Shown here: positions 43,870-55,723 of the stretch, piece after piece
Position numbering within the stretch: position 1 is the first letter of the stretch
Layout of the letters: every line of letters begins with the position of its first letter
DNA from: DASZFV01 sp035549075
GTDB lineage: Bacteria; Myxococcota_A; Polyangia; Fen-1088
NCBI GenBank assembly: GCA_035549075.1
Contig: DASZRT010000148.1
Span: 1 to 64,000, forward strand
Length of the DNA: 64,000 bases
Direction: 5' to 3'
The notes under the pieces: model-generated
What the model was told of the DNA's origin: nothing
The model's input: the letters and a program-made list of their open reading frames with translations, nothing else
The model's database searches: none
Made by a program: the position numbers and the translations under genes

Positions 43870-46086
43870 ATGACAAGGGACACGTGGACGTTTTTCCGGG
43901 CCGGCGGGTTCGACCAGGTCAAGCTGACCTCAGGGGCGGACCTCATGCGCCTCGGCGAGCTCGACCAGAAGCTCTGGGTCGCCCTCGCCTGCCCCACGAA
44001 CGGCCTCGAGCTCGACCCGCGCACGCTGGCGCTCATCGACCTCGACAAGGACGGCCGCGTCCGCGCGCCCGAGCTCATCGCCGCGGCCCAGTTCGCGGGC
44101 CGGAACCTCAAGAACGCCGACGATCTGCTCAAAGCTTCGTCGCCCCTCCCGCTGTCGGCCATCAACGACGCGACCGACGAGGGCAAGACCTTGGCGGCTG
44201 CCGCGCGCCGCATCCTCACGAGCCTCGGCAAGGCCGAAGCCAAAGAGATCTCGATCGAGGACGTCGCCGACCCTTCGCACGTGTTCGCGGGCAGCGCCTT
44301 CAACGGCGACGGCGTCATCACGGCCCTGTCGACGCCCGACGAAGGGCTCAAGACGACGCTGGGCGAGATCGTCGCGTGCCTCGGCGGCGAGGCCGACCGC
44401 TCGGGCGAGGTCGGCGTCACCGTCGACAGGATCGACGCGTTCTTCGCCGAGGCGACCGCGTTCGCCGAGTGGCACGCCAAGGGCGAAGCCGACGCCGCCA
44501 CCGTGTTCCCCGCCGGCGCCGACGGCACGCCCGCCGCCGTGGCGGCCATCAACGCCATCCGCGCCAAGGTCGACGACTTCTTCGCGCGTTGCCGCGTCGT
44601 CGCCTACGACCCGCGCGCGCTCGCGGCCGTCAACCGCAAGGAAGAGGAGTACCTCGACATCGCGGCGCAGGACCTGACCATCACCGCCGACGAGGTCGCG
44701 GGCTTCCCGCTGGCCGCCGTCGCCGCGGGCCGCGCGCTGCCGCTCGACGGCACGGTGAACCCGGCGCACGAGGCCAAGGTCGCGGCGCTGCGAGACGCCG
44801 CCATCGCGCCGCTGCTCGGCGCGCGCGGGCAGCTGTCGGCGGACGATTGGCGCGCGCTGCTCGCCAAGATCGCGCCCTATGAAGCCTGGCTCGCCGCGAA
44901 GGCGGGCCCGCGCGTCGAGCCGCTGGGCCTGGCGCGCGTGCGCGCCATCCTCGCGTCGAAGGCCAAGGAAGAGCTCACGGCGCTCGTCTCCCGCGACAAG
45001 GCCGTCGAAGCGGAAGCCGCGAGCATCGAGAACGTCGAGCGCCTCGTGCGCTACCACCGCGACCTCGCGCTGCTGTGCACGAACTTCGTGAACTTCGCCG
45101 ACTTCTACGCCGGCCACCAGGCGATCTTCCAGGCCGGCACGCTCTACCTCGACCAGCGCTCGTGCAAGCTCGTGCTCAAGGTCGCCGACGCCGGCAAGCA
45201 CGCGGCCATGGCGGGCCTCGCGGGCTCGTACCTCGCCTACCTCGACTGCACGCGCAAGGGCAGCGCCGAGAAGATGACGATCGTGGCGGCCTTCACGGCG
45301 GGCGACAGCGAGAACTTGATGGTCGGCCGCAACGGCCTCTTCTACGACCGCCAGGGGCAGGACTGGGACGCGACGATCACGAAGATCATCGACAACCCCA
45401 TCAGCATCCGCCAGGCGTTTTGGTCGCCGTACAAGAAGTTCGTGCGCATGCTCGAGGAGCAGGTCGCGAAGCGCGCGGCCGCGGGTGACGCGGCCTCGAA
45501 CGACATGTTGAACGCGACGGCGACGACGACGGCGCACGTCGGCGCCGCCAAGCCGCCCGAGACGAAGAAGATCGACGTCGGCACGGTCGCGGCGTTGGGC
45601 GTCGCCGTGGGCGCGATTGGCACGTTCATCACGACGCTGATCGGCTACGGCACGGGGCTGTTCAACCTCGGGCCGCTCGCCGTCGCGGGCGCGATCGTGG
45701 GCCTCATGCTGCTCATCTCGCTGCCGTCGGTCGTCATGGCGGCCCTCAAGCTGCGCAAGCGCAACCTGGGTCCGATCCTCGACGCCAACGGCTGGGCCGT
45801 GAACGCCAAGGCGAAGCTGAACATCCCGTTCGGCGCGACGCTCACGGGCGTCGCCAAGCTGCCGCCCGGCTCGCGGCGCGACCTGCGCGACCCGTACGCC
45901 GAGAAGGGCTTCCCGTGGAAGAGGATTGTCTTCCTCGCGCTCGTCGTGTTCCTCGGCTACCGATGGTTCAAGGGCAGCTTCGACAGGCTGCTGCCGGAAG
46001 GCGCCCGCTCGTCGACGATCTTCGGCGCGCACGAAGCGTCCAACGCGACGACAGCGACCACCACGACGACGACGCCGGCGAAGTAA
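43870..46086 (+). CDS. Large hypothetical protein with EF-hand-like loop and C-terminal membrane helices
   Basis: 738 aa, ATG 43870. An EF-hand-type loop DLDKDGRVRAPE occurs near residue 58 and a second D-x-D-G-like site (NGDGVITAL) near 143. The middle is helical and Ala-rich without recognisable motifs. Three or four membrane helices lie between about 575 and 700 (VAALGVAVGAIGTFITTLIG, AGAIVGLMLLISLPSVVM, IVFLALVVFLGY). Similar long EF-hand proteins are known as hypotheticals elsewhere. TATAAG at 43856-43861 lies 8 nt before the start with no Shine-Dalgarno sequence. Confidence 0.85.
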   Translation: MTRDTWTFFRAGGFDQVKLTSGADLMRLGELDQKLWVALACPTNGLELDPRTLALIDLDKDGRVRAPELIAAAQFAGRNLKNADDLLKASSPLPLSAINDATDEGKTLAAAARRILTSLGKAEAKEISIEDVADPSHVFAGSAFNGDGVITALSTPDEGLKTTLGEIVACLGGEADRSGEVGVTVDRIDAFFAEATAFAEWHAKGEADAATVFPAGADGTPAAVAAINAIRAKVDDFFARCRVVAYDPRALAAVNRKEEEYLDIAAQDLTITADEVAGFPLAAVAAGRALPLDGTVNPAHEAKVAALRDAAIAPLLGARGQLSADDWRALLAKIAPYEAWLAAKAGPRVEPLGLARVRAILASKAKEELTALVSRDKAVEAEAASIENVERLVRYHRDLALLCTNFVNFADFYAGHQAIFQAGTLYLDQRSCKLVLKVADAGKHAAMAGLAGSYLAYLDCTRKGSAEKMTIVAAFTAGDSENLMVGRNGLFYDRQGQDWDATITKIIDNPISIRQAFWSPYKKFVRMLEEQVAKRAAAGDAASNDMLNATATTTAHVGAAKPPETKKIDVGTVAALGVAVGAIGTFITTLIGYGTGLFNLGPLAVAGAIVGLMLLISLPSVVMAALKLRKRNLGPILDANGWAVNAKAKLNIPFGATLTGVAKLPPGSRRDLRDPYAEKGFPWKRIVFLALVVFLGYRWFKGSFDRLLPEGARSSTIFGAHEASNATTATTTTTTPAK

Positions 46087-46104
46087 GGAACGCGCGCGCG
46101 ACCG

Positions 46105-47706
46105 CTAACGCAGGTTGATGCCGGCGGCGCCGCACTCGCGTCGGACGGTGGCCTTGTCGTCGGCGGCGGTGACGTTGTGGAGCGCGCCGCGCGCGTTGGC
46201 GAGGTCGCTCTGCTCGCACGCGACGCGCGCGAGGATCGAGAAGGCGCGGCTCGTGCGCTGGCCGAGGAGGCTGTGTTGGGCCAGGCGCTTCGCTTGCGCG
46301 AGATCGCCGTCGTGGAGCTGGTCCTCGGCGGCGTCGAGCTCGGCGCGCACGGCGTCGGGGATCGCGGCTTCGGCGTGCGAGCGCGCGGCGGCGTGCGCCG
46401 GTTCCTTCGCCGCGGGCGTTGGCGGTACGGGCGGCGAGGTCGGCGCGGGCGGCGATGGATCGTGGACGACGTGCGCCGAAGGCGCGGGCGGCGCCGGCGC
46501 CGCGACCGCCGCGGGCGCTGGGTGCACCTGACCGGACCTCTGCAGGTGCGTGCTGACGATGAACGAGACGATGCCCACGACGACGAAGAAGGCCGCGAAC
46601 CAAATGGGCCACTTCGCCGGCGGTTGCGCCGCGGTCGTGACGGCGATCGGCGGTGCGCCCGTGGGGGCACCACCGGTGAGCGCGGGTGATCCATACGCCG
46701 GCGCGACCGTCGCGCCCATGATCTCTTCGCGCGACAGCGGCGCGCGCGCGCCCGGCGACGCCGCGCCCTCGCCGCCCCCCAACGTCTGCAACGGCTTGCC
46801 CGTGAGCGCCTCGATGAACGTCGCGACGTCGGGGAAGCGATCCTCGGGCTTCTTCGCGAGCGCGCGCTCGACGGCGGCGATCACCGACGCGGGCGCCTCG
46901 GGCGCGAGCGTCGCGAGCGGCTCGGGCGTCGACGAGACGACCGCCATGATGACGGCGACGACGCTGTCGCCCGAGAACGGCGGCTTGCCCGCGAGCATCT
47001 CGTAGACGATCGCGCCCAGCGCGAACAGATCGGTGCGCGCGTCGATGGCCGCGTTCTTCCCGGCCGCCTGCTCGGGCGCCATGTACTGCGGCGTGCCGAT
47101 GAGCACCTGGTCTTGCGTCTTCACCGTCTGCGAGCCGCGGATCTTCGAGATGCCGAAGTCGAGCACCTTGACGCGCTCGCTGACGACGCCACCGGCATCA
47201 GTCGGGCACAGGAAGATGTTCTCGGGCTTGAGGTCGCGGTGGATGACGCCCGCGCGGTGCGCGGCCGCGAGCGCCGAGCCGATCTGCCGCGCGAAATCGA
47301 GGGCCGTCGCGACGGGGAGCGCGCCGCGCCCGAGGCGCGCTCCGAGGCTCTCGCCCGCGAGGTACTCGAGCACCTGGTACGGCGTGCCGTCGGGCAGCTG
47401 GTTGAAGTCGAGCACCTCGACGATGCCGGCGTGACCGATGCGCGAGGCGACCTCGGCCTCGCGCTTGAAGCGCGCGAGCGCCTGCGCGTCGGCCCCTTGC
47501 TGGGCGCCGCCCAGCAACACCTTGATGGCGACGCGCTTGCCGGGAAGACGCAGGTGGCGAGCGGCCCAGACGGCGCCCATCCCGCCCTTGCCCAGCAGGC
47601 CGGTGATCTCGTAGGCGTCAGCAACGACGACGCCCACGCCGAGCGCGCCCGCCGACGGCGACGACGATGGTGGCTTCATCGTCGGTTGCGTGCCGTCGTC
47701 GGACAT
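46105..47706 (-). CDS. Membrane-anchored Ser/Thr protein kinase
   Basis: 533 aa, ATG 47706. Kinase domain at about 30-300 with GKGGMGAVW, VAIKVL, HRDLKPEN near 154, DFGISK and GTPQYMAPE, all catalytic residues intact. One membrane helix (IWFAAFFVVVGIVSFIV) near 390, then a Pro/Ala-rich and helical periplasmic region of about 130 residues with TPR-like spacing and two Cys. Divergent from a secreted-protein gene with only 20 bp between starts, sharing a symmetric -10 element. Confidence 0.93.
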   Translation of the reverse strand: MSDDGTQPTMKPPSSSPSAGALGVGVVVADAYEITGLLGKGGMGAVWAARHLRLPGKRVAIKVLLGGAQQGADAQALARFKREAEVASRIGHAGIVEVLDFNQLPDGTPYQVLEYLAGESLGARLGRGALPVATALDFARQIGSALAAAHRAGVIHRDLKPENIFLCPTDAGGVVSERVKVLDFGISKIRGSQTVKTQDQVLIGTPQYMAPEQAAGKNAAIDARTDLFALGAIVYEMLAGKPPFSGDSVVAVIMAVVSSTPEPLATLAPEAPASVIAAVERALAKKPEDRFPDVATFIEALTGKPLQTLGGGEGAASPGARAPLSREEIMGATVAPAYGSPALTGGAPTGAPPIAVTTAAQPPAKWPIWFAAFFVVVGIVSFIVSTHLQRSGQVHPAPAAVAAPAPPAPSAHVVHDPSPPAPTSPPVPPTPAAKEPAHAAARSHAEAAIPDAVRAELDAAEDQLHDGDLAQAKRLAQHSLLGQRTSRAFSILARVACEQSDLANARGALHNVTAADDKATVRRECGAAGINLR

Positions 47707-47713
47707 CCGTGTG

Positions 47714-47720
47714 TACTATA
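47714..47720. promoter_or_regulatory. Shared bidirectional -10 element (TACTATA / TATAGTA)
   Basis: On the plus strand TACTAT (47714-47719) is 7 nt before ATG 47727; on the minus strand TATAGT (47720-47715) is 8 nt before ATG 47706. The two hexamers overlap by five bases in a 20-bp gap with no room for leaders or Shine-Dalgarno sequences. Confidence 0.65.
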
Positions 47721-47726
47721 CCCGCG

Positions 47727-48530
47727 ATGACCGTCGGCCGGCTCGCGCTCGTGTGCTCTGTCGCGGCGATCGTCGGCGTCGCGCGCGCGAAGCCCGCCGC
47801 GAAGACCGCGGCTGAACCGAAAGGTGACGTGCCCACGGTCGACGTCGCGCCCGTCAAAGACAAGCTCGCGATCCTCGGCGACGGCAAAGGCCACTACGTC
47901 GCGCTCGTGCCGTTCGACGACGGCGGCTGGACGCATGCCTACTACGGCGACGGCAAGGCGTTCTACGCGCTGCGCGTGATCGGCAGCGGCGCCGTCGGCC
48001 ACGAGAGCTTCGACTTCACGTTCTGGGATCCGCGCGTGAAGGCGCGCTACCTCGCCGGCTTGGAGCTCAAGGGCGGCAAGTACGAGGTCACATGCGACAC
48101 GCGCAAGACCGAGCTTCAGCCGCTGCCCAAGGCCGAGGCCGACGCCATGATCGCCGCGGCGACGTTTCACGCGCCGCTGTGGCGCTTTCGCGCGTTCGCG
48201 CTCGCGCGCGACGACCACGGCATCTACTACTACGTCGATCGCCAGCGCGAGCCCGAGGACTCGCTCAACTTTCGTCTGTTCTCGGGGCCGCGCGGCGCGC
48301 TCAAGCCGCTCAAGATGACGAACGTCGTCTCGGACTCCGAGGGCCAGATCTTCTCGACGAAGACCGGCGACCTGCGCCTCGTGCTCGACCGCAAAGAGGC
48401 GGCGTGGGTCAAGGGCAAGGCGCGCACGACGCTCGTGCCGCTGCCCATCGAAGACAACGCTCAGCTCATCTACACCGACCTCGGCGCCTACACGGGCCAG
48501 CGCCTCGGCACGCCCTGCGACGACTTTTAA
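47727..48530 (+). CDS. Exported hypothetical protein
   Basis: 267 aa from ATG 47727. Signal peptide (LALVCSVAAIVGVARA). The mature protein is beta-rich and hydrophilic with YYYVDRQREPEDSLNFRLF in the middle and a conserved-looking end (PCDDF), but I recognise no family. Divergent from the kinase and probably coregulated with it. Stop codon overlaps that of the convergent histidine-kinase gene (TTAA). Confidence 0.82.
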   Translation: MTVGRLALVCSVAAIVGVARAKPAAKTAAEPKGDVPTVDVAPVKDKLAILGDGKGHYVALVPFDDGGWTHAYYGDGKAFYALRVIGSGAVGHESFDFTFWDPRVKARYLAGLELKGGKYEVTCDTRKTELQPLPKAEADAMIAAATFHAPLWRFRAFALARDDHGIYYYVDRQREPEDSLNFRLFSGPRGALKPLKMTNVVSDSEGQIFSTKTGDLRLVLDRKEAAWVKGKARTTLVPLPIEDNAQLIYTDLGAYTGQRLGTPCDDF

Positions 48531-49327
48531 GCCAGAGGCAAGTTGACGACGAACGTCGTGCCCGCACCGGGCAGCGACGTCACCGAGATCGCGCCGCCCA
48601 TGCGCGTGACCAGCTCGCGCGAGATCGCGAGGCCGAGGCCCGACGACGCCCTGCCCTGGCGCTGCGACACGCCCGCGTCGAACACGCGGTCACGAATCGC
48701 GAGCGGCAAGCCCGGGCCGTTGTCGGAGACCTCGAGCAGCGCACGCGCGCCCGCGACCTCGAGCCGCACGGTGACGAGGTTCTCGCTGCGCGCGCGCTGC
48801 GACAGCGCCTCGGCGGCGTTGAGCAACAGGTTCAGCACGACCTGAACGAGGCGGCTCGTCGCGCCGCGAACCGGCGGCACTGACGCGAGCTGCGCGTCGA
48901 CGCGCGTGATGGCCGCGAGCCGCGGCCGCGCGAGCCGCAGCGCGCGCTCGACGGCGACGCGCGCGTCGGCGAGCTCGGTGGCCGCCGCGGGCCGCAGGAA
49001 CTGCTGGAAGTCGTGCACGAGGTCGGTGATGAGCCCGGCGCCCGCCGTCGCGAGCTCGAGATCGGCGGCGAGGGCTTCGAGATCGGGGGCCGTCGCGACG
49101 CCGTGACGGCGCAGCTCGCGCAGACGGGCGGTGACCTCGTCGAGCGCGCCGAGCAACGCGCCCAGCGGGTTCGCGATTTCGTGCGCGAGCCCCGCGCCGA
49201 GCGCGCTCGCGCTCGCGAGGCGGTCGAGGCGCGCGAGCGTCTCGGTCGGCAACGTCGACGTCTCCTCGCGGGTCTCCACCGTCGGGCGCGGCGTCAGTGA
49301 GTCGATGAGCGCAGCGGATCGAATCAT
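48527..49327 (-). CDS. Soluble sensor histidine kinase without input domain
   Basis: 266 aa from ATG 49327, preceded by GGAGGAGG. About 40 N-terminal residues, then a HisKA domain with the phospho-acceptor His49 in GLAHEIANPLGALLG, and a HATPase domain (NLLLNAAEALS N-box, DNGPGLP, SSGLGLAISRELV, GAGTTFVVNLPL). No PAS, GAF or membrane segment, so signals must arrive through a partner. Same strand as the STAS and sigma-54 activator genes upstream, but 140 bp away. Confidence 0.92.
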   Translation of the reverse strand: MIRSAALIDSLTPRPTVETREETSTLPTETLARLDRLASASALGAGLAHEIANPLGALLGALDEVTARLRELRRHGVATAPDLEALAADLELATAGAGLITDLVHDFQQFLRPAAATELADARVAVERALRLARPRLAAITRVDAQLASVPPVRGATSRLVQVVLNLLLNAAEALSQRARSENLVTVRLEVAGARALLEVSDNGPGLPLAIRDRVFDAGVSQRQGRASSGLGLAISRELVTRMGGAISVTSLPGAGTTFVVNLPLA

Positions 49328-49467
49328 CGGATCGTCCTCCTCCTCCGTCATGCGTCGTTCCCGCGACCTGCGCTGAGCAATCGCTGGACCAGCGCTCGCG
49401 GCCACGATTCCACGTCGCGCCCCACGATCTCACCCACACGCCTTCGTGGTTCCACGAACACCCGTGG

Positions 49468-49728
49468 CTACCGGCGCAGCAGGAGGTCGAGGTACTCACC
49501 GCCGCCCTCGACGGTGATCCAAGCTCCCAAGCCCGCGTGGATCACGGCGAGCGACGCCGCGTCGATCGTCGTCATCTCGGCGGCGTCGACCACGACGCAG
49601 CCCTTCTCGGCGACGGCGCGGACGATCTGCTCGCGCAGCAAGCGTTCGGCCTCGGCCCCCACGAGCTGCCCATGGAGCGCGAGCACGATTCGCTCGCCGA
49701 CGAGGCGCGCGTCGATCCGAAACGTCAT
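49468..49728 (-). CDS. Stand-alone STAS domain protein
   Basis: 86 aa, ATG 49728. A single STAS fold (LVLALHGQLVGAEAERLLREQ, VVVDAAEMTTIDAASLAVIHAGL) as in anti-sigma-factor antagonists. The usual phosphorylation segment IDSSGL is IDAASL here, so the normal Ser position is altered. It lies between the sigma-54 activator (47 bp upstream) and a histidine kinase. The much longer frame upstream is a shadow of the activator gene. Confidence 0.8.
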   Translation of the reverse strand: MTFRIDARLVGERIVLALHGQLVGAEAERLLREQIVRAVAEKGCVVVDAAEMTTIDAASLAVIHAGLGAWITVEGGGEYLDLLLRR

Positions 49729-49775
49729 GCGTCCCCGAGACAGCAAGGGGCGGGCCGGACGCGGGAGGTCGTGCG

Positions 49776-52247
<2,472 letters not shown>

Positions 52248-52327
52248 CGGGGCCTACCCCTAGGACGTGCCGGGACAAACCCCGACGCCTCCGACGCTTC
52301 GTGGGGCGGTATCCCGGCGTCGTCGCG

Positions 52328-52987
52328 TCAGCGTTCCGGCGAGACGAGCCCGGTGCGGATCGCGTAACGGACGAGGCCGGCGAGGTCGTGGATCTCGAGG
52401 CGCTCCATGATCTGGCCGCGGTGCGCCTCGACGGTCTTCACGGAGAGATTCAGCAGCTGCGCGACCTCTTTCGACGACTTGCCCTCGGCGACGAGCTGCA
52501 GAATCTCGCGCTGGCGCGGCGTGAGCCCGTCGTCGGCGCGCTCGCCCGACCTGCCGTCGGGCGCGCCGTCGCGGCCAAGAAAACCGTCGACGACGTGCTT
52601 CGAGATCGCGGGCGACAGGTACACCTCGCCGCGCATGACGGCGCCGAGCATGACGGGCAGCTCTTCGGTGGCCGCGTCCTTGAGCATGTAGCCGCGAACG
52701 CCGGCGCGCAGCGCCTGCGCGACGTGCGCGGGCGAGCTGTGCATCGACAAGATCACCATGCGCGTCGCCGGCAGCTCGCGCGTGAGGCGCGCCGCGAGAT
52801 CGAGGCCGTTCAAGCCGGGCATGCTGACGTCGACGAGCGCGACGTCGGGCCGCTGCTCGAGGATGAGCGCGAGCGCCGCATGGCCGTCGCCTGCCTCGCC
52901 CACGATCTGGGCGCCGGGCACGCCCGACACGAGCGCTCGAATCCCCGCCCTCACCAACGTGTGATCGTCCGCCAAAACGACGCGCAT
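52328..52987 (-). CDS. NarL/FixJ-type response regulator
   Basis: 219 aa, ATG 52987. Receiver domain with acidic pocket LADD and phospho-acceptor Asp53 in LVDVSMPGLNG, conserved Lys in YMLKDA, then a LuxR-type HTH (LTPRQREILQLVAEGKSSKE...VKTVEAHRGQIMERL). Divergent from a NarX/DegS-type histidine kinase 81 bp away, its obvious partner. The longer frame upstream runs antisense through the kinase gene and is rejected. Confidence 0.95.
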   Translation of the reverse strand: MRVVLADDHTLVRAGIRALVSGVPGAQIVGEAGDGHAALALILEQRPDVALVDVSMPGLNGLDLAARLTRELPATRMVILSMHSSPAHVAQALRAGVRGYMLKDAATEELPVMLGAVMRGEVYLSPAISKHVVDGFLGRDGAPDGRSGERADDGLTPRQREILQLVAEGKSSKEVAQLLNLSVKTVEAHRGQIMERLEIHDLAGLVRYAIRTGLVSPER

Positions 52988-53068
52988 CGAAATCCCGGCC
53001 CCCGATGATACGACGAGTCGCCCGCCCGATACGCGCCCAAACTGCGCTACAGTCTTCGGGCGAGCGCC

Positions 53069-54373
53069 ATGAGGGACGCTGACAGGACGGGGGAGGCGCC
53101 GGCGACGCGCGCAGCGCCAGACGATTGGCGCGGGCCCGCGCTCGAGGGGATGTTCACGGCGTCGGCGATCCTCGCGCCCCTCGCGGCCGTCACCTCGATC
53201 GTCCTGCGCGGGACGGCGGGGCGGGCGATCGACACCGCGGTCTTGCTCGCCGTCGCCGTCCTCATGCTTCTGGTCCGCCTCGCGCCGCGCACGCTGCTGC
53301 GCGCACGCGCCGCCGCGACGGTCTTCGCGCTGTGCGGGTGCGGAACCTTCGTCGTCGCGCGCCTCGGGCTCGCGCCTGGCTCGACGATGGTGTTCGCGAT
53401 CGCGAGCGTGTTCGGCGCCGTCTGCTTCGGGCGGCGCGCGGGCTACGCCATCGTCTTGTGGGGCGGGCTGTCGTTCCTCGTCGTCGGGGCGCTCGTCGCG
53501 AAGGGGGTCATCGTCGTGTCGCCCGAAGAGTTCGACACGCGCAACTACCAGAACTGGGTGCGCGTCGGCGTCGTGTTCATGCTGATCTCGGGGCTGATGA
53601 CCAGCGCCGTTTGGTTCGTCATCAAACGGGTCGAGGCGAGCGCGCGCGACCTGCGCGTCGCCTACGAGCGCCTGGGCCAGCTGCACCTTCGCCTCGAATC
53701 GACGAAGGAAAACGAGCGGCGCTTCCTCGCGCGCGAGCTGCACGACGAGCTCGGGCAGACGCTCACGGCGCTCAAGCTGCAGATCGCGGCGCGCCGCGCG
53801 GGCGCGGCCAACGCCGACGCCGATGCGCTGGCCCTCATCGACGATCTCATCGCGCGCGTGCGCCGCATGTCGGGCGACCTGCGGCCGCCGTTGCTCGACG
53901 AGGTCGGGCTCGTGCCGGCGCTGCGCGCGTTTCTCGTGGCCCAGGCCTCGCTCTCGGGCGTCGCCATGACGCTCGACGCGGACGAAGGCCACGTCGAAGG
54001 CGACGGGCGCCTGTCGCCCGACCTCGAGATCACGTGCTTCCGCATCGTCCAAGAGGCGATCACGAACGCGATCCGCCACGCCGACGCGCGCGACCTGCGC
54101 GTGCGCCTCGAACGCGCGTCCAACCACGTCACGCTGCGCATCACCGACGACGGCCGTGGGTTCGACATGGGCGTGCGGCTCGAGAGCGCGGCCGCCGACG
54201 GCCACCTCGGCGTCGTCGGCATGCGCGAGCGCGTGCGCGCGCATGGCGGTGGGTTCTCGATGCGTTCGCGCCCGGGCGCGGGCACGACGATCGAGGTCGA
54301 GCTGCCGCTCCCCGTCGAGGTGCGAGGACCGTCCGAAGTTGGCCCCGCCGCGTCCGCCGCGCTACCTTCCTGA
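53069..54373 (+). CDS. NarX/DegS-type membrane sensor histidine kinase
   Basis: 434 aa, ATG 53069. Five or six membrane helices in residues 30-185 with little extracytoplasmic loop, then a HisKA_3 domain with phospho-acceptor His225 in FLARELHDELGQTLTALK and a HATPase domain (ITNAIRHADARD, ITDDGRGFDMG, GMRERVRAHGGGF). The short loops suggest sensing within the membrane. TACAGT at 53048-53053 could be its -10 element. Confidence 0.95.
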   Translation: MRDADRTGEAPATRAAPDDWRGPALEGMFTASAILAPLAAVTSIVLRGTAGRAIDTAVLLAVAVLMLLVRLAPRTLLRARAAATVFALCGCGTFVVARLGLAPGSTMVFAIASVFGAVCFGRRAGYAIVLWGGLSFLVVGALVAKGVIVVSPEEFDTRNYQNWVRVGVVFMLISGLMTSAVWFVIKRVEASARDLRVAYERLGQLHLRLESTKENERRFLARELHDELGQTLTALKLQIAARRAGAANADADALALIDDLIARVRRMSGDLRPPLLDEVGLVPALRAFLVAQASLSGVAMTLDADEGHVEGDGRLSPDLEITCFRIVQEAITNAIRHADARDLRVRLERASNHVTLRITDDGRGFDMGVRLESAAADGHLGVVGMRERVRAHGGGFSMRSRPGAGTTIEVELPLPVEVRGPSEVGPAASAALPS

Positions 54374-54380
54374 CCCCGAA

Positions 54381-55277
54381 ATGAAGCCAGGCGAGGCACC
54401 CAAAGGCGAGCCGCTGCGCGCGGCGCTGCGCGATGCGCTCGCGGGGCGACCCGCGGCGCTCGACGATCTCTTCATGCGCCACGGCGGCGGGCCCGATCCG
54501 CGGCCCAACCTCAAGCTCGCTGCCGCCTTCGGCGACGAGGTCGCGGCGCTCGACGACGACGGCCGCGCGCCCGCGCGTGTGCTCGCGCGCCTCGCGGCCG
54601 AGGACGCCGCGCCCGACACGGCGCAGGTGTTCGCGCCCATGGCGGCGGCGTTTGGCTGGCTCGCGCGTGCGCGCGCCGGCCACGACGTCGAGCTCGCGTG
54701 GGACGCGCTGCGCGAGCTCGCGGGCGACGAGCGCGCGCCCGTGCGCGAGGCGACGCGGACCGCGCTGCAAGCGTTCGCGCTCACCCGCGCCCGTGCCAGC
54801 GAGCTGCTCGCGCACGCGACCGAGTGGCTCGAGGCCGAGAACCGCGAGGTTCGGTACGAGGCGGCCGGCGTCGTCGTCGAGACCTTCGGTGATCGTCAGG
54901 TGCTCGCGGCGGCGCGGCTCACGGACGTGCAGTCGTATTTGTCGCGCGCGATCGCCGAGGCGGCCGACGCGCCTCGTTCCGCCGAGCGCTCGGATGGGCG
55001 TCGTCGCTTGCTCGTGGCGCTGCCGCGCACGCTGGCCGGTGTCGTCGCGGGCGGCGCCGAGAGCGACGTCGCGTGGCTCGAGGCCGAGTGCATCGCCGCG
55101 AAGCAGCCCGACGTGCGCGCCGCCCTCTCGACCTGCGTCCAGCGCGTGCAGGCGGCGAGCCCCGTCGACGGCCGCCGGGTGCGCGCCGCGCTCGAAGGCA
55201 GCGCCAAGCCGCCGCGCGACCCCACGCGCATCCGCCCCGGCGCCGGCCGCGGCAAGGCGTCGCGCCACACGAAATAG
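54381..55277 (+). CDS. Helical-repeat (HEAT-like) hypothetical protein
   Basis: 298 aa from ATG 54381, 7 bp after the kinase stop, so probably cotranscribed; the open frame further upstream is a shadow. Ala-rich helical pairs throughout (APVREATRTALQAFALTRAR, EVRYEAAGVVVETFGD) resemble HEAT repeats. The basic C-terminus (RIRPGAGRGKASRHTK) could contact nucleic acid or membrane. No named family. Confidence 0.72.
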   Translation: MKPGEAPKGEPLRAALRDALAGRPAALDDLFMRHGGGPDPRPNLKLAAAFGDEVAALDDDGRAPARVLARLAAEDAAPDTAQVFAPMAAAFGWLARARAGHDVELAWDALRELAGDERAPVREATRTALQAFALTRARASELLAHATEWLEAENREVRYEAAGVVVETFGDRQVLAAARLTDVQSYLSRAIAEAADAPRSAERSDGRRRLLVALPRTLAGVVAGGAESDVAWLEAECIAAKQPDVRAALSTCVQRVQAASPVDGRRVRAALEGSAKPPRDPTRIRPGAGRGKASRHTK

Positions 55278-55291
55278 CTAGGGCCGAGGCA

Positions 55292-55723
55292 CTAGCAGGC
55301 CGAAACCGGCTCGCGCGCGCGGCCGTCGACGCTCGTGCGCGCCGCCGCTTCGCCCAAGAACACGCCCACGATCATCGCGCCCACGAAGGCCCACGCGGGC
55401 GGGGAGCCGAACCCGAGCGACACGATCGCAGGCCCCGGGCAGTAGCCCGCGAGCCCCCACCCCACGCCGAAGATCGCGGCGCCGCCCACGAGGCGCGCGT
55501 CGATCGGCGCCGGCTCGCGCGAGACGGGCGCGACGCGCCGGCCGAGACGAAGCGCGAGCGCGTGCACGCCGATCGCGCCGGCCATGACGAAGGCCAGGCG
55601 CGGATCCCACGCGCGCGTCACGTCGAGGAACGCGACGACGTTGCGTGGATCGGCCATGCCCGAGACGACGAGCCCCGCGCCGAAGAGCAGCCCCGAGAAC
55701 AGCGCCGTCGCGCCCCGCTTCAC
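55292..55723 (-). CDS. YeeE/YedE-type transporter, second half (PmpB-like, DUF6691)
   Basis: 143 aa from the GTG at 55723, overlapping the stop of the upstream half as GTGA. Four membrane helices with the signature GWGLAGYCPGPAIVSLGFG, plus SGLLFGAGLVVSGMADP, typical of DUF6691. PmpA/PmpB pairs are small paralogous halves related to the YeeE thiosulfate transporter and import sulfur species. Confidence 0.9.
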   Translation of the reverse strand: MKRGATALFSGLLFGAGLVVSGMADPRNVVAFLDVTRAWDPRLAFVMAGAIGVHALALRLGRRVAPVSREPAPIDARLVGGAAIFGVGWGLAGYCPGPAIVSLGFGSPPAWAFVGAMIVGVFLGEAAARTSVDGRAREPVSAC

